DNA of 64,000 nt from an uncultured bacterium (GTDB taxonomy: Bacteria > Bacillota > Clostridia > Lachnospirales > Lachnospiraceae). This document shows positions 1 through 9,334 of the stretch, in pieces; positions within the stretch are counted from its first letter, which is position 1; every line of letters begins with the position of its first letter. The position numbers and the translations under genes were made by a program. The notes beneath the pieces are model-generated. The model was not told the DNA's origin. It made no database searches and saw only the letters and a list, made by a program, of their open reading frames with translations. The stretch spans positions 70,089 through 134,088 of the forward strand of contig CAOKFN010000004.1 of assembly GCA_948467735.1 (NCBI GenBank). The letters are read 5' to 3'.

Positions 1-544
1 TTTTTCGTATCATGCTGTAAAATCTGGTTTTGACGGTGTTTTCCGGCAGTTTCATCAAAGCGGCAATCTCGGCAAAGGTCTGCTCTTCAAAGCATTTTTT
101 CTGAAAAATCTTTATCCAGTCCCCGTCAAACCCCACGACGATTTCCATAATATGCCGGATAGATTCCCGGTTTATGATGATTTCCAGCAGCGAATCCTCC
201 TCCGGCCACCCTGCTCCGGAGCCGGAATCTGCTTCTTCCAAAAGCAGGGCTGTCTCAATCTGCTTTCTTTTGTGTTCCCTGCTTCGATAATAATCCGTGA
301 TTTTATTGGCGGCCACATGATAGGTCCATGTGCGAAACTGTGCCTTTCGTTCGTCAAAGGAGTTCATTCCCTGAAGAATGGAGATAAAGATATCCTGTGT
401 CAAATCCATTGCCATGTCCATATTTCCGGTTTGACGATAGACGTAGGCATAGATTTCCTTATAATATCTGCGAATCAGCTCATCTGCCGCGTCCCGATTT
501 TGATTTCGTTTGATTTTTCGGATCAGCTGTTCGTCCGAGTACAC
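1..544 (-). CDS. ECF-type RNA polymerase sigma factor, C-terminus cut by window edge
   Basis: Reading leftward from a GTG at 544, preceded by AGAGGTGAG at a normal distance, the frame is open to base 1 (181 codons). It shows an ECF sigma factor: region 2 begins with SDEQLIRKIKRNQ and continues through the DLTQDIF and RTWTYHVAANK motifs (core binding and -10 recognition). After a variable linker comes region 4, with FAEIAALMKLPENTVKTR as the helix-turn-helix that reads the -35 box. The family usually has about 160-190 residues, so only a few residues are probably missing. Its target genes and any anti-sigma factor lie outside the window. Sigma-70 family assignment is firm; the subgroup is not determined. 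Confidence 0.88.
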   Translation of the reverse strand, partial: MYSDEQLIRKIKRNQNRDAADELIRRYYKEIYAYVYRQTGNMDMAMDLTQDIFISILQGMNSFDERKAQFRTWTYHVAANKITDYYRSREHKRKQIETALLLEEADSGSGAGWPEEDSLLEIIINRESIRHIMEIVVGFDGDWIKIFQKKCFEEQTFAEIAALMKLPENTVKTRFYSMIRK

Positions 545-764
545 CCCAATCTCACCTCTTTTTTTGACAGTAACATCACTGCGGATAACACAATCCCGCG
601 GCTTCTTTTCCCAAGCTATACTCCCAAGCGGACAAATCTGCCGCCTATTCACGATGCTTTCCGCCCGTGGGTCGGGCGGCTTGGCAGACTTTCGTAATTG
701 CAAGTATAAGCTGAGGCCGTTATATAAAGTATATACGAAATTCATGTGGAAAAAGTTTTATTCT

Positions 765-866
765 ATGATATAATATTTCCATACGATAGAATAATAAGTC
801 CGTATGCAAGACGTGAAACAGCCGAACGGCCATCGATGTCGGCTATTCATAGTACAATGAATAGCC
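765..866 (+). repeat. Structured intergenic element with GCCGAACGGCCAT core and hairpin
   Basis: Upstream of the 920 gene lies a TATAAT-containing stretch, then GCCGAACGGCCATC, then a perfect 10-bp stem with a 6-base loop at 841-866 (GGCTATTCAT, loop AGTACA, ATGAATAGCC). The same order (TATAAT, GGCCGAATGGCCAT, hairpin) occurs twice at 19853-19997 before the DegV gene. It may be a dispersed leader element or a small structured RNA. The function is unknown. Confidence 0.5.
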
Positions 867-919
867 GCATGACAAGACGGCAGAGCTTGATAAGATGAAG
901 ATAGAGGAGAAAAACATAA

Positions 920-2827
920 ATGGTTTCTCGAAGAAATTTCTTTAGTATCGTTGTGATGATGGCAGTGCTTTTGTTCATGTTCCAGTTCTCCCAAATCATT
1001 AAAGAAAACGGCAGCGATTATGACGTAAACGCATATGCCTTGGAGGATGCGGTGTCATATGCGCCTAAATGGCAGGCGGATTCCGCCGGGGTAGCCTCCT
1101 GCCCCGCCGGAAGCAGTTCCAATCAGGAAATTAAATTTGAAGAAGAGGGCGTAAGAATCAGTTCTGCTGGCGGAAATTATGTGGTGTTCTGCGGCAGTGA
1201 GAAGGACGCGGTTTATCCTGTGGTAGAACAGTGGTGTATTTATACCAAAAGAGGTCTGACGGTATATGCCAATCCGGATGATTACCTTCCGGCAGAAGAA
1301 AATCTTCCGGATGCGGTGCTGATAGATTCTGCCAGAATTAATCTAGCCCAGAATTTTCCTGCCTTTTCCCGGCTGACTGATCTGGGCGTCACTTTGATAT
1401 TCTGCAATCTACCGAACGCCGCCGCATTGAGGGGGAATCAAATCTGTAATCTTTTGGGAATTCAACAGATTCCTTCCGAACACATAGAAGTGGAGGGAGT
1501 GCATCTCTTTTCGGGATTCCTGCTGGGAGGAGAAATATGGTATATGGCGGAAAAAGAGGAGGAGAAAAAAAATCAGGATTTGGAATTAAATATTCCATGG
1601 TATATTACCGCCGGGGGCACTAAGACATATATGGTGGGAGTATTGGAAGAGCTTTTGAAGGAGGAAGACGCTAAAAACGAATATTTTCCGCCTTTGATCT
1701 GGCGCAGCAGCTATGGAAATTCCAAAGTGTTTGTGGTAAACGGGGATTATCTCTCGGATATGACGGGGCTGGGGATATTGGACGCTATGATGTACGAAGC
1801 GGCTTCTTATGTAATTTACCCGATAGTGAATGCGCAGAATGCTTTGGTGACAGATTATCCGGAATTTGCGGGAGAAAATGACGCGGTTATGATGGAACTG
1901 TACAGCAGACAGATGGACGCCGTACAGAGGGACGTCTGCTGGCCGGATCTGGCGGCGCTGATAGAACGAAATAAACTGAAACTGACCTGTATGTTTGCTC
2001 CCCAATACAATTATCTGGATGAATCGGAGCCTTCCGGAGATTCGATGCCTTTTTATCTGCAGCAGCTGAAAGAAACGGAAGCGGAGGCCGGAATGTCCCT
2101 TACCTATGGGGAGGGAATTTCATTGCAGGAAAAGCTGGCGCGGGATGAGCAGTTTTATCATTCCATGAACCACAGATATGTGTATACCTCGGTTTTTGTG
2201 GCTGCGGAAAATACGGAGCAGCTAAAAGAAGCATTGCCGGAATCGGCATTACTGAAAAATGTAAGGACTGTGGCGGGGGATTATTCCCGGAATGAACCTG
2301 TGATATCTTGGCATGGATCGTCAGATCAGGAATATGATATTACTCTGCAGAGCGTTACCAGCGACGTTAAGACACATACTTATTCCAATGATCTCTTTGT
2401 GAGAAGTCTGGAAACCGCTTTGGGATATTCCAATGTGAGAATCGATATGCATGATGTGCTGTGGCCGCAGTCAAAGGAGGATCAGTGGGAGAATATGTAT
2501 GACAGCATGGCCAGTAATTTAAACACTTACTGGAAAGCGTTTTCTTCCTTTGACCACACCACCTTGACGGAAAGCGACAGGCGAATCCGTACTTTTTTGA
2601 ATATGGATTATAGAGACAGACGGGAAGGAGACCGTGTATTATTGGAAATGTTCGGGGCGGAAGAGGGGTGGTTCCTATTTCGGGTACATGGGGAGGAGAT
2701 TGCTTCCATCAACGGGGCGGAATATGAGGAGATAGAAAGCGGCACATACCTGCTCCATGTAACCGAAGAGAACGCGGAGATTTGTCTGCGTAAAAACAGA
2801 GGGCTTTTGGAATATACTTATCCATAA
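920..2827 (+). CDS. Membrane-anchored DUF2194-like protein
   Basis: The 635-residue product starts behind AGAGGAG. Residues about 7-25 form one hydrophobic segment, either an uncleaved signal anchor or a signal peptide, so the rest should lie outside the membrane. The remainder is a mixed alpha/beta protein without an obvious catalytic motif that I can name with certainty. Its overall organisation resembles DUF2194 proteins, which are related to the deacetylase/hydrolase part of Pel-type exopolysaccharide loci, but this is a recollection of family style and not a domain search. It converges with a DUF4832-like secreted protein (stop codons about 40 bp apart), another polysaccharide-flavoured family. 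Role in cell-surface polysaccharide is an inference. Confidence 0.55.
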   Translation: MVSRRNFFSIVVMMAVLLFMFQFSQIIKENGSDYDVNAYALEDAVSYAPKWQADSAGVASCPAGSSSNQEIKFEEEGVRISSAGGNYVVFCGSEKDAVYPVVEQWCIYTKRGLTVYANPDDYLPAEENLPDAVLIDSARINLAQNFPAFSRLTDLGVTLIFCNLPNAAALRGNQICNLLGIQQIPSEHIEVEGVHLFSGFLLGGEIWYMAEKEEEKKNQDLELNIPWYITAGGTKTYMVGVLEELLKEEDAKNEYFPPLIWRSSYGNSKVFVVNGDYLSDMTGLGILDAMMYEAASYVIYPIVNAQNALVTDYPEFAGENDAVMMELYSRQMDAVQRDVCWPDLAALIERNKLKLTCMFAPQYNYLDESEPSGDSMPFYLQQLKETEAEAGMSLTYGEGISLQEKLARDEQFYHSMNHRYVYTSVFVAAENTEQLKEALPESALLKNVRTVAGDYSRNEPVISWHGSSDQEYDITLQSVTSDVKTHTYSNDLFVRSLETALGYSNVRIDMHDVLWPQSKEDQWENMYDSMASNLNTYWKAFSSFDHTTLTESDRRIRTFLNMDYRDRREGDRVLLEMFGAEEGWFLFRVHGEEIASINGAEYEEIESGTYLLHVTEENAEICLRKNRGLLEYTYP

Positions 2828-2868
2828 AGACGACATTGTCTGCGTACCAATAACTAAACGACCATAGT

Positions 2869-4356
2869 TCAGGAGCCGAAGAACAGGGATGGAAGGGTTT
2901 CCCAGAAATCCTCCCATGCGGCGCCGTCGGATGTGGGCAGAACCATAAGCGTTCCCACTGGTACAAGTTCATCTTCCCCCACAGTATCGTTGGCAAACAA
3001 GACGGCGCGTTCGGTATATGGATCCGTGAGGCCGAAGGCCATTTCATAAGTACCCTCCGGCAGAGCACGAACAGCCAGAGGAAAGGTAAAAGTGCTTTCT
3101 CCGCCCGCTTTAATTGTGCGCACATCCAGCGAAACCGGAACAGATATCCGTATGCCGACGGCGGTATCGCATAAAGTAATTTTTCCCTCGAAACAGCGAT
3201 AGGAAGGTGCGAATCCCGTATTTTGTATGGTGAGGGAAAAGACGGCGGGGTCGCCTTTGTGGGCGTCATAGAAAAGGGAACTGTCGGTAATTACATAGCG
3301 ATATCCCAAATGAGCTTCAATATAATCCAGACCATTCATTCCGTCAAAGCAGTCGTCCCCCTCATATACGGAGGCCTTCCATTTATTCAGAACCTCCGCA
3401 TGATGATCGCGGTTTAAGTAGGATACATGCATCCGCCTCAAATCCCGAACGGCATTCTCAAAATCATTATATGGATTGTCAATGACGGCTTCTCCGCCGT
3501 TGGGCACATATTGGCATAGGTATTCCTGAAAAGCAAGCTCTTCCTCCCGCGTCCCCTTTTCTTCCGGTTTTGTGCTGTCCGCAAAAGAAGTGTCGTCATA
3601 AGTGCCTAGGTCATAGACGGATCCCAGCATTCCGTCATTAAAAAGTCCTAGTCTGGAAGCAAGAGTTCCGTTAAAGGCAGTTTCGGGCGTAATGGGCCGC
3701 CTGCTTTGGGTTACGCCGCGCAGATGGGAGGGAGTCCGTACTGCCAGAAAGATGGACGGGTCAGTGACTTCGGATAAATGCGTCATTAGATAGCGATTGT
3801 GTTCATGGGAGCCAAAATGAGTCTGTGTCATTTCGCCGCAGTTTCCCGTGAAAGTACTCTGTATGACCAGCACGGAATCCGCATATTTATTTACCACCTC
3901 AGCCACTTGGTCCATGTGGCTGACAATCTGGGAAATCTCTGCAGGTTCCGTCTCCAATGCTTTTCCGTCCCAGTCATAGAGAAACCGGAGAATGACCTGC
4001 TTTCTGGCAGAAGAAATTTCGGCAAGAATATTATCCAGCTGCTGTAAAGCGTTATCGCTTAAATCGGAGTCCGGATAATTTTTCAGATTAATTTCCGCCA
4101 TCATAAGCTGACGGCCGTTAGAATTGACATACTGCCTGCTTCGCACCGCCATGCTTTCCGGATCGTCTTCCGAGAGAAGAAAGCCGCATAAATGAAAGAA
4201 TCCGCAGAAAGGATTGTCTAATAAGGCGCTGCTTTCCGCATAAGAAGCAGGAGAATAGGATACGGGCTGAAATCGGGAATATAAAACCAATAGAGCAAGC
4301 GCCGCGAACAGGGCGATATGGAAAAGGACCGCAAATAAGTGTAGTATTTTTTTCAT
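2869..4356 (-). CDS. Secreted DUF4874/DUF4832-like glycosidase-fold protein
   Basis: The second ATG of an ATGATG pair (4356) sits at the best distance from GAGGAG. The first is at 4359. An N-terminal hydrophobic stretch (residues about 8-26, LFHIALFAALALLVLY) indicates export or a membrane anchor. The middle part looks like a TIM-barrel domain of the DUF4874 type: MAEINLKNYPDSDLS, VILRFLYDWDGK, NDGMLGSVYDLGTY. The last 120 residues (LGYRYVITDSSLF, SLTIQNTGFAP) match the all-beta DUF4832 style. These paired domains are usually annotated as putative carbohydrate-active proteins; the substrate is unknown. The gene faces the DUF2194-like gene. About 495 residues. Confidence 0.7.
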   Translation of the reverse strand: MKKILHLFAVLFHIALFAALALLVLYSRFQPVSYSPASYAESSALLDNPFCGFFHLCGFLLSEDDPESMAVRSRQYVNSNGRQLMMAEINLKNYPDSDLSDNALQQLDNILAEISSARKQVILRFLYDWDGKALETEPAEISQIVSHMDQVAEVVNKYADSVLVIQSTFTGNCGEMTQTHFGSHEHNRYLMTHLSEVTDPSIFLAVRTPSHLRGVTQSRRPITPETAFNGTLASRLGLFNDGMLGSVYDLGTYDDTSFADSTKPEEKGTREEELAFQEYLCQYVPNGGEAVIDNPYNDFENAVRDLRRMHVSYLNRDHHAEVLNKWKASVYEGDDCFDGMNGLDYIEAHLGYRYVITDSSLFYDAHKGDPAVFSLTIQNTGFAPSYRCFEGKITLCDTAVGIRISVPVSLDVRTIKAGGESTFTFPLAVRALPEGTYEMAFGLTDPYTERAVLFANDTVGEDELVPVGTLMVLPTSDGAAWEDFWETLPSLFFGS

Positions 4357-4549
4357 CATAGCTCCTCGATTTTTTGTGATGCTGCTTATTTCTTTTTGTG
4401 GAAGCATTTCCGGAAGTCCGGAAGTTCGTCACTGCTTTTCGTAAACATAGTATATCATCTCGGGGTGGAAAAAGCCACAAGAACATGCGATAACTGTGAG
4501 TAAAATGTCATTTCATGGAAAAATTTCCTCAAAAAATAAAATAAATTAC

Positions 4550-4578
4550 TTGCCAAACAGCTTTTTTTATGTTATGAT
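4550..4578 (+). promoter_or_regulatory. Promoter of tRNA-Leu
   Basis: TTGCCA (4550-4555) and TATGAT (4573-4578) are separated by 17 bases, about 44 bases before the mature tRNA 5' end. This is a good sigma-A type match for the tRNA. Confidence 0.65.
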
Positions 4579-4621
4579 ATGAATTGTTGTGAGGGAATAG
4601 CAGTAAAAGTTTTTATAAAAC

Positions 4622-4704
4622 GCCGGCGTGTCGGAATGGCAGACGAGGCAGACTCAAAATCTGTTGTTGGCAGCAACGTATGGGTTCAAGTCCCATCGCC
4701 GGCA
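4622..4704 (+). tRNA. tRNA-Leu (anticodon CAA)
   Basis: The acceptor stem GCCGGCG pairs with CGCCGGC and is followed by discriminator A. The anticodon stem GCAGA/TCTGT encloses loop CTCAAAA, giving anticodon CAA (decodes UUG). A long variable arm (GTTGTTGGCAGCAAC) marks a class II tRNA, and the T-arm GGGTTCAAGTCCC is canonical. The terminal CCA is not encoded. The length of 83 bases fits tRNA-Leu. A terminator follows directly, so it is a single-gene transcription unit. Confidence 0.95.
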
Positions 4705-4711
4705 TTGATAG

Positions 4712-4756
4712 AAATCGCTGAAAACCAGTAAATTAATGGGTTCAGCGATTTTTTCA
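4712..4756 (+). terminator. Rho-independent terminator of tRNA-Leu
   Basis: AAATCGCTGAA (4712-4722) pairs with TTCAGCGATTT (4741-4751) and runs into a T tract. It lies 8 bases after the tRNA. Confidence 0.85.
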
Positions 4757-4902
4757 TATTCAGCGGAAGTTGATTTAAAATATGATAAATTTATGTCACA
4801 CTGGAAGATTTTGTTTGTCTAATGATATAGTACGGTTAAAGAAAAGGCTTTGTCAATTCTTCAGTACTAACTGAAATCATTATATTTAGGAGGCAAAAAT
4901 TA

Positions 4903-5751
4903 ATGGAGAAAAAAACAAATGAAGAACTATTTGCTCTAATTGACGAGGCTGTGGCTGGGGATAAACAGTCTTTGGAAACGATTCTTTTCGGCATACAGGA
5001 TTTAGTATTTAACCTTTCCCTGAGAATGCTGGGAAACTTTGCGGATGCGGAAGATGCCGCGCAGGATATTTTGCTGAAAGTCATTACGCATTTGTCCTCT
5101 TTCAAAAAGGAAAGCTCATTTACCACTTGGGTGTTCAGCATTGCGGCAAATCATCTAAAAAACTGTAAGAAATATATGTTTTCCCAGCATCCTCTCAGCT
5201 TTGAATATTATGGGAGCGATATTGAAAACGGTAAAATCCATGACATACCGGATTTGACGCAGAATATTGAAAAGACTATTTTAGCAGAAGAATTGAAGCT
5301 CTCATGCACAAACGTTATGCTGCAATGCCTCGATAGCGAAAGCAGATGCATTTTCATATTGGGCACAATGTTTAAAATTGACAGCCGCATCGCAGGAGAT
5401 ATTTTAGGCTTGTCGCCCGAAGCATATCGGCAGAGGCTGTCCAGAATACGCAGAAAAATGGCAGATTTCTTGGAAAAATATTGCGGAGAATATGGAAGCG
5501 GCAGATGCAGATGCGGCGAAAGGATAAATTATGCAATTCAAAATCATCGCATAGACCCGGCTCATTTAGACTATACTGCCGCCGAAATATCAAAACAAAC
5601 CATGATGGATGTAAAAGAGGCCATGGAAGATATCGATGATTTATCCCAGCAGTTTTCTTTCTGTAAATCTTACCAGTCTCCTGAAAAGATTAGGCAGTTT
5701 ATTCTAAGTTTTCTTGACGGGGCGGCATTCTCAATGATAAAAAATTCATAG
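4903..5751 (+). CDS. ECF-like sigma factor with Cys-containing C-terminal extension
   Basis: The start follows AGGAGG. Residues about 25-95 form sigma region 2 (LVFNLSLRMLGNFADAEDAAQDI, FTTWVFSIAANHLKN). Residues about 130-195 form region 4, with GDILGLSPEAYRQRLSRIRRK as the DNA-binding helix-turn-helix. A tail of some 90 residues follows with CRCGERINYAIQNHRIDP, a Cys-X-Cys pair plus further helices. ECF factors normally end after region 4, so the tail may be a regulatory or metal-sensing domain; this is inferred. It stands alone between tRNA-Leu and a terminator, with no adjacent anti-sigma gene. At 282 residues it is longer than the usual 160-190. Confidence 0.85.
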   Translation: MEKKTNEELFALIDEAVAGDKQSLETILFGIQDLVFNLSLRMLGNFADAEDAAQDILLKVITHLSSFKKESSFTTWVFSIAANHLKNCKKYMFSQHPLSFEYYGSDIENGKIHDIPDLTQNIEKTILAEELKLSCTNVMLQCLDSESRCIFILGTMFKIDSRIAGDILGLSPEAYRQRLSRIRRKMADFLEKYCGEYGSGRCRCGERINYAIQNHRIDPAHLDYTAAEISKQTMMDVKEAMEDIDDLSQQFSFCKSYQSPEKIRQFILSFLDGAAFSMIKNS

Positions 5752-5769
5752 GCGTTTATATTCAAATCT

Positions 5770-5806
5770 CATCCGGCAGAAAGGCCTCCGCTTTTTCTGC
5801 CGGATG
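5770..5806 (+). terminator. Hairpin terminator after the sigma factor gene
   Basis: CATCCGGCAGAAA (5770-5782) pairs perfectly with TTTCTGCCGGATG (5794-5806). The downstream T content is modest (ATTTCC), so the stem is strong but the tail is weak. Confidence 0.65.
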
Positions 5807-6013
5807 ATTTCCACTTTGCCCTTTACAGTTCAATCATGATACGGATGGCTATTCGGCCGTTTCCTGCCTTGAATAAGGCCTATTTTATCATAACTTTCTC
5901 GCAATGGCAATTTCGTGTGATATTATAAATTGACATATGGACAAATCATTCCGGATTGTATATAATTGTAAGTAATTAACATGCTGTAAAGAAACAGCGG
6001 CCGAAAGGAGAAC

Positions 6014-6496
6014 ATGATGAGTTATTCAAATGAAATCTGCACAGCGATTAAAGGCTTTCTGAAAAAGGATGAATGGAATTATCAATTTGATGAGGAAAAC
6101 GGTAATTTTACAATGGGAATTACTCTCGACTGTAAAATTAAAAACCTTGAAATGATAATTGATGTACGTGACGACAGTTACTGTGTTATTGGCAGCATTC
6201 CATTGAAGGCCGATAAGGAAACGTTCGTAGAAACGGTTCGTCTGTTGAATCGGATTAACTGGGAGACGCTTTTTGGAAGCTTTGAGATGGATGAAAGCGA
6301 TGGTGAAGTTCGATATCGCTTGTCCGTGGATTGTGAGGATATATCCCTCAGTGAAAGCGTGATTAGGAACAGTATCTATATTACCGCTCAAATGGCAAAC
6401 AAATACGGGAATGCGCTTGCGCAGGTTATTATGGGATTTTCCAACGCAAATGATGCGTTTTTGGCTGCAAAGCAAGCTGACAAGCCGGCAGATTGA
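6014..6496 (+). CDS. YbjN-like domain protein
   Basis: A 160-residue soluble protein behind GAAAGGAG with two adjacent ATG codons. The pattern of an N-terminal helix, a five-stranded sheet (MGITLDCKIKNLEMIIDVRDDSYCVIGSIPL), and a C-terminal long helix (AQMANKYGNALAQVIMGFSNANDAF) matches the YbjN/type III secretion chaperone-like fold. The biochemical role is unknown in this family. It stands alone and a terminator follows. Confidence 0.6.
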   Translation: MMSYSNEICTAIKGFLKKDEWNYQFDEENGNFTMGITLDCKIKNLEMIIDVRDDSYCVIGSIPLKADKETFVETVRLLNRINWETLFGSFEMDESDGEVRYRLSVDCEDISLSESVIRNSIYITAQMANKYGNALAQVIMGFSNANDAFLAAKQADKPAD

Positions 6497-6528
6497 CTGC
6501 TGATTTGATTTTGGCGCCATCGTTTTTT

Positions 6529-6573
6529 AAATCTCAGGAAAGCAGTTTGAAAACGCTTCCCTGAGATTTTTAT
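6529..6573 (+). terminator. Rho-independent terminator after the YbjN-like gene
   Basis: AAATCTCAGGAAAGC (6529-6543) pairs with GCTTCCCTGAGATTT (6555-6569) with one mismatch and is followed by T residues. Confidence 0.8.
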
Positions 6574-6607
6574 AGTACATGCTCTTTACATGCGCCGCTT
6601 ATCCTGC

Positions 6608-7996
6608 TTAAAATTCGTTCCCGGGAAATCGGGGAATGCCGTCAAAGCCTGTCTTTAGCTCTTCGTCTGTGGGAATATAGTCGGTCATCTCACCGTTGTT
6701 ATATTTTTCATATGCCACCATGTCAAAATATCCGGTGCCGGTCAAACCAAATACGATGGTCTTTTCCTCTCCGGTTTCTTTACACTTCAAGGCTTCGTCG
6801 ATAGCAGCCCGAATCGCATGGCTGCTTTCCGGCGCGGGCAGGATGCCTTCTACTTTCGCAAATTGTGTCGCGGCCTCAAATACGGCTGTCTGTTCCACGC
6901 TGACAGCTTCCATGATGCCGTCATGATACAGCTGGGACAGAATGGGGCTCATGCCGTGGTAGCGCAGACCCCCCGCATGATTGGCGGAAGGAATAAAGCC
7001 GCTGCCAAGGGTATACATTTTTGCAAGGGGACATACTTTCCCGGTATCGCAGAAATCATATGCGAATACCCCGCGGGTAAAGCTGGGGCAGGATGCCGGT
7101 TCCACCGCAATAATCCTATAATTTTTTTCTCCGCGTACAATTTCACCCACGAAAGGAGAAATAAGTCCGCCTAAATTGGAGCCGCCTCCGGCACATCCGA
7201 TAATAATATCGGGTGTAATATCGTATTTATCAAGGGCGGCCTTTGTCTCAAGGCCGATAATGGTCTGGTGCAGCAATACCTGATTCAGCACGCTGCCCAA
7301 AACATAGCGATAACCCTCGCGGGACGCCTCCGCCTCCACGGCCTCGGAAATGGCGCACCCAAGGCTTCCGGTGGTATTGGGATGTTCCGCAAGAATTTTA
7401 CGGCCAACTTCGGTTGTCATGCTGGGAGAAGGGGTAACGGACGCCCCGTAGGTCCTCATGACCTCACGGCGGAAGGGCTTCTGTTCATACGAAACCTTAA
7501 CCATGTATACAAGACAGTCTAAATCGAAATAGGCGCATGCCATGGAAAGAGCCGTTCCCCATTGTCCGGCGCCCGTCTCGGTGGTAACGCCCTTCAGTCC
7601 CTGTTTCTTCGCATAATAAGCCTGAGCGATGGCGGAGTTCAGTTTGTGGCTTCCGCTGGTGTTGTTCCCTTCAAATTTATAGTAAATTTTAGCCGGCGTC
7701 TGTAGTTTCTCTTCCAGACAGTATGCTCTCACCAGCGGCGAAGGACGGTACATTTTATAAAAATCCTGTATTTCCTTGGGAATGGGAATATAAGCATTGG
7801 TGTCGTCCAATTCCTGAGCTGCTAATTCGTCGCAGAAAACGCTTTTTAATTCTTGGGCTGTCATGGGTTTTAAAGTGCCCGGATTCAGCAGTGGAGCGGG
7901 CTTGTTTTTCATATCGGCCCTGAGATTATACCATGCGGTTGGAATTTCCGTCTCGTCGAGATAAATCTTATAGGGTATTTTTGTCTGTGTACTCAA
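6608..7996 (-). CDS. Tryptophan synthase beta-like PLP enzyme (TrpB2 type)
   Basis: A 462-residue PLP enzyme. SGSHKLNSA carries the Schiff-base lysine, GCAGGGSNLGG is the phosphate-binding loop, and ETGAGQWGTALSMACA is the TrpB active-site helix. Length and the N-terminal segment YNLRADM...L.P.TLKPMTAQEL match the TrpB2 (TIGR01415) branch, which condenses indole and serine to tryptophan, often without a TrpA partner. I prefer the TTG start at 7996 because GGAGGG lies just upstream of it; an upstream ATG would add 20 residues with no ribosome site. It is monocistronic here and no trp genes are nearby, so it may work as an indole-salvage enzyme (inference). Confidence 0.9.
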   Translation of the reverse strand: MSTQTKIPYKIYLDETEIPTAWYNLRADMKNKPAPLLNPGTLKPMTAQELKSVFCDELAAQELDDTNAYIPIPKEIQDFYKMYRPSPLVRAYCLEEKLQTPAKIYYKFEGNNTSGSHKLNSAIAQAYYAKKQGLKGVTTETGAGQWGTALSMACAYFDLDCLVYMVKVSYEQKPFRREVMRTYGASVTPSPSMTTEVGRKILAEHPNTTGSLGCAISEAVEAEASREGYRYVLGSVLNQVLLHQTIIGLETKAALDKYDITPDIIIGCAGGGSNLGGLISPFVGEIVRGEKNYRIIAVEPASCPSFTRGVFAYDFCDTGKVCPLAKMYTLGSGFIPSANHAGGLRYHGMSPILSQLYHDGIMEAVSVEQTAVFEAATQFAKVEGILPAPESSHAIRAAIDEALKCKETGEEKTIVFGLTGTGYFDMVAYEKYNNGEMTDYIPTDEELKTGFDGIPRFPGNEF

Positions 7997-8182
7997 TTTT
8001 TTTCCCTCCATAAAGTGTGCTAGCGTTATCCTAGCACAGAAAAAGGAATTCTGCAATCACTTTTTGGGATTTTCATACCGTGGAATTTGTGATATAATCA
8101 ATACAGCTTCTCTTAGGACAGGTATCATTCCTTTATGATAGACAGAATCCCGAAGTATAAATTTTTTTAGATGGAGCGAACA

Positions 8183-9235
8183 GTGAAAGGTCAGGATTTT
8201 TCAAACATATTAAACGGAAAAGAATATGATTTTTTAAGAACCAGCGAGCATCTGCGCAGGCATATCATTCTGCTTGGGCTGGGAGGAAGTTATTCTTATG
8301 GGACTGACAATGAGGACAGCGATATTGATATTCGAGGCGTGATGCTGGACAGGAAATCCGATTTAATCGGAATGACAAGTTATGAGCAGTATGTGGACAA
8401 TAATACGGATACCGTAATCTATGCTTTTCACAAAATGATTACCCTTTTGTTAAACAGCAACCCCAACGCGCTGGAGCTGCTTGGCTTAAAGCCGGAACAT
8501 TATCTGTATTTGAATCCCGTCGGGCAGAGGCTTCTGGAAAATTCCGGCCTGTTTCTGTCCAAACGTGCGATCCAGTCGTTCGGCGGCTACGCGGACGCAC
8601 AGCTTCGGCGGCTTCAGAATGCGCTGGCAAGGGATTCCTACCCCCCGAGCGAACGGGAACAGCATATATTCCGTTCGGTGAAACATGCAATGCATGATTT
8701 TCTGAGCCGCTATGAAAAATTTGAAAACGGTTCTCTTAAGGTATATGTGGATCAGGCCCTAAATCCTGCGTTTGATACGGAAATTTTTATAGACGCACAT
8801 CTGACTCATTATCCATTGCGGGATTACAAAAATATTTGGAACGAGATGAATAATATTGTAAGGGATTATGATAAAATCGGGAAACGAAATAAGAAAAAAG
8901 ATGACAATCATCTAAATAAACATGCCATGCATCTGGTGCGCCTGTTTATAATGGCAGTCGATATTCTGGAGCGGGGAGAAATCAATACGTATCGGGAAGC
9001 GGAGCATGAACTGCTTGTCAGCATCCGCAGAGGCGATTATCAAAAGAGAGACGGTTCTTTCAGAGATGAATTTTATGAAATTGTCAGGGACTATGAGCGG
9101 AAGCTGGAATATGCGTCCCAGCATACGATTCTGCCCGATGAACCCGATATGTCGCAGGTTCAGGAATTTGTCATGTCAGTAAATGAGAAGGTGGTCATAG
9201 ACGGAATCCCGATTATGGAAGGAATTCGGGAATAA
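8183..9235 (+). CDS. PF10127-type nucleotidyltransferase (YcgL/RlaP-like)
   Basis: GSYSYGTDNEDSDIDIRG is a minimal nucleotidyltransferase signature: GS, then the DxD metal-binding pair. The rest is helical with conserved patches (NPNALELLGL, HLNKHAMHLVRLF). This is the arrangement of PF10127 proteins, some of which are associated with RNA ligase operons; the substrate is not known. The GTG at 8183 has GGAG six bases ahead, whereas the ATG at 8171 has none, so I favour GTG (350 residues). A second member of the family follows 99 bp downstream, suggesting a two-gene unit. Confidence 0.75.
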   Translation: MKGQDFSNILNGKEYDFLRTSEHLRRHIILLGLGGSYSYGTDNEDSDIDIRGVMLDRKSDLIGMTSYEQYVDNNTDTVIYAFHKMITLLLNSNPNALELLGLKPEHYLYLNPVGQRLLENSGLFLSKRAIQSFGGYADAQLRRLQNALARDSYPPSEREQHIFRSVKHAMHDFLSRYEKFENGSLKVYVDQALNPAFDTEIFIDAHLTHYPLRDYKNIWNEMNNIVRDYDKIGKRNKKKDDNHLNKHAMHLVRLFIMAVDILERGEINTYREAEHELLVSIRRGDYQKRDGSFRDEFYEIVRDYERKLEYASQHTILPDEPDMSQVQEFVMSVNEKVVIDGIPIMEGIRE

Positions 9236-9334
9236 TTATCATGGCAAAATGAATCGATTTGTTGTAAAATGGGCGTCTCATGGCTGGACGCGCTTTATGG
9301 ATGAAGTATTTGACGGAAGGAGAATGGCTCAAGG

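Noticed and set aside
1592..1601. Further TTCCATGG copies at 1592, 15847 and 27595
   Set aside because: They are isolated half matches within residues normal for those proteins, so chance is sufficient.
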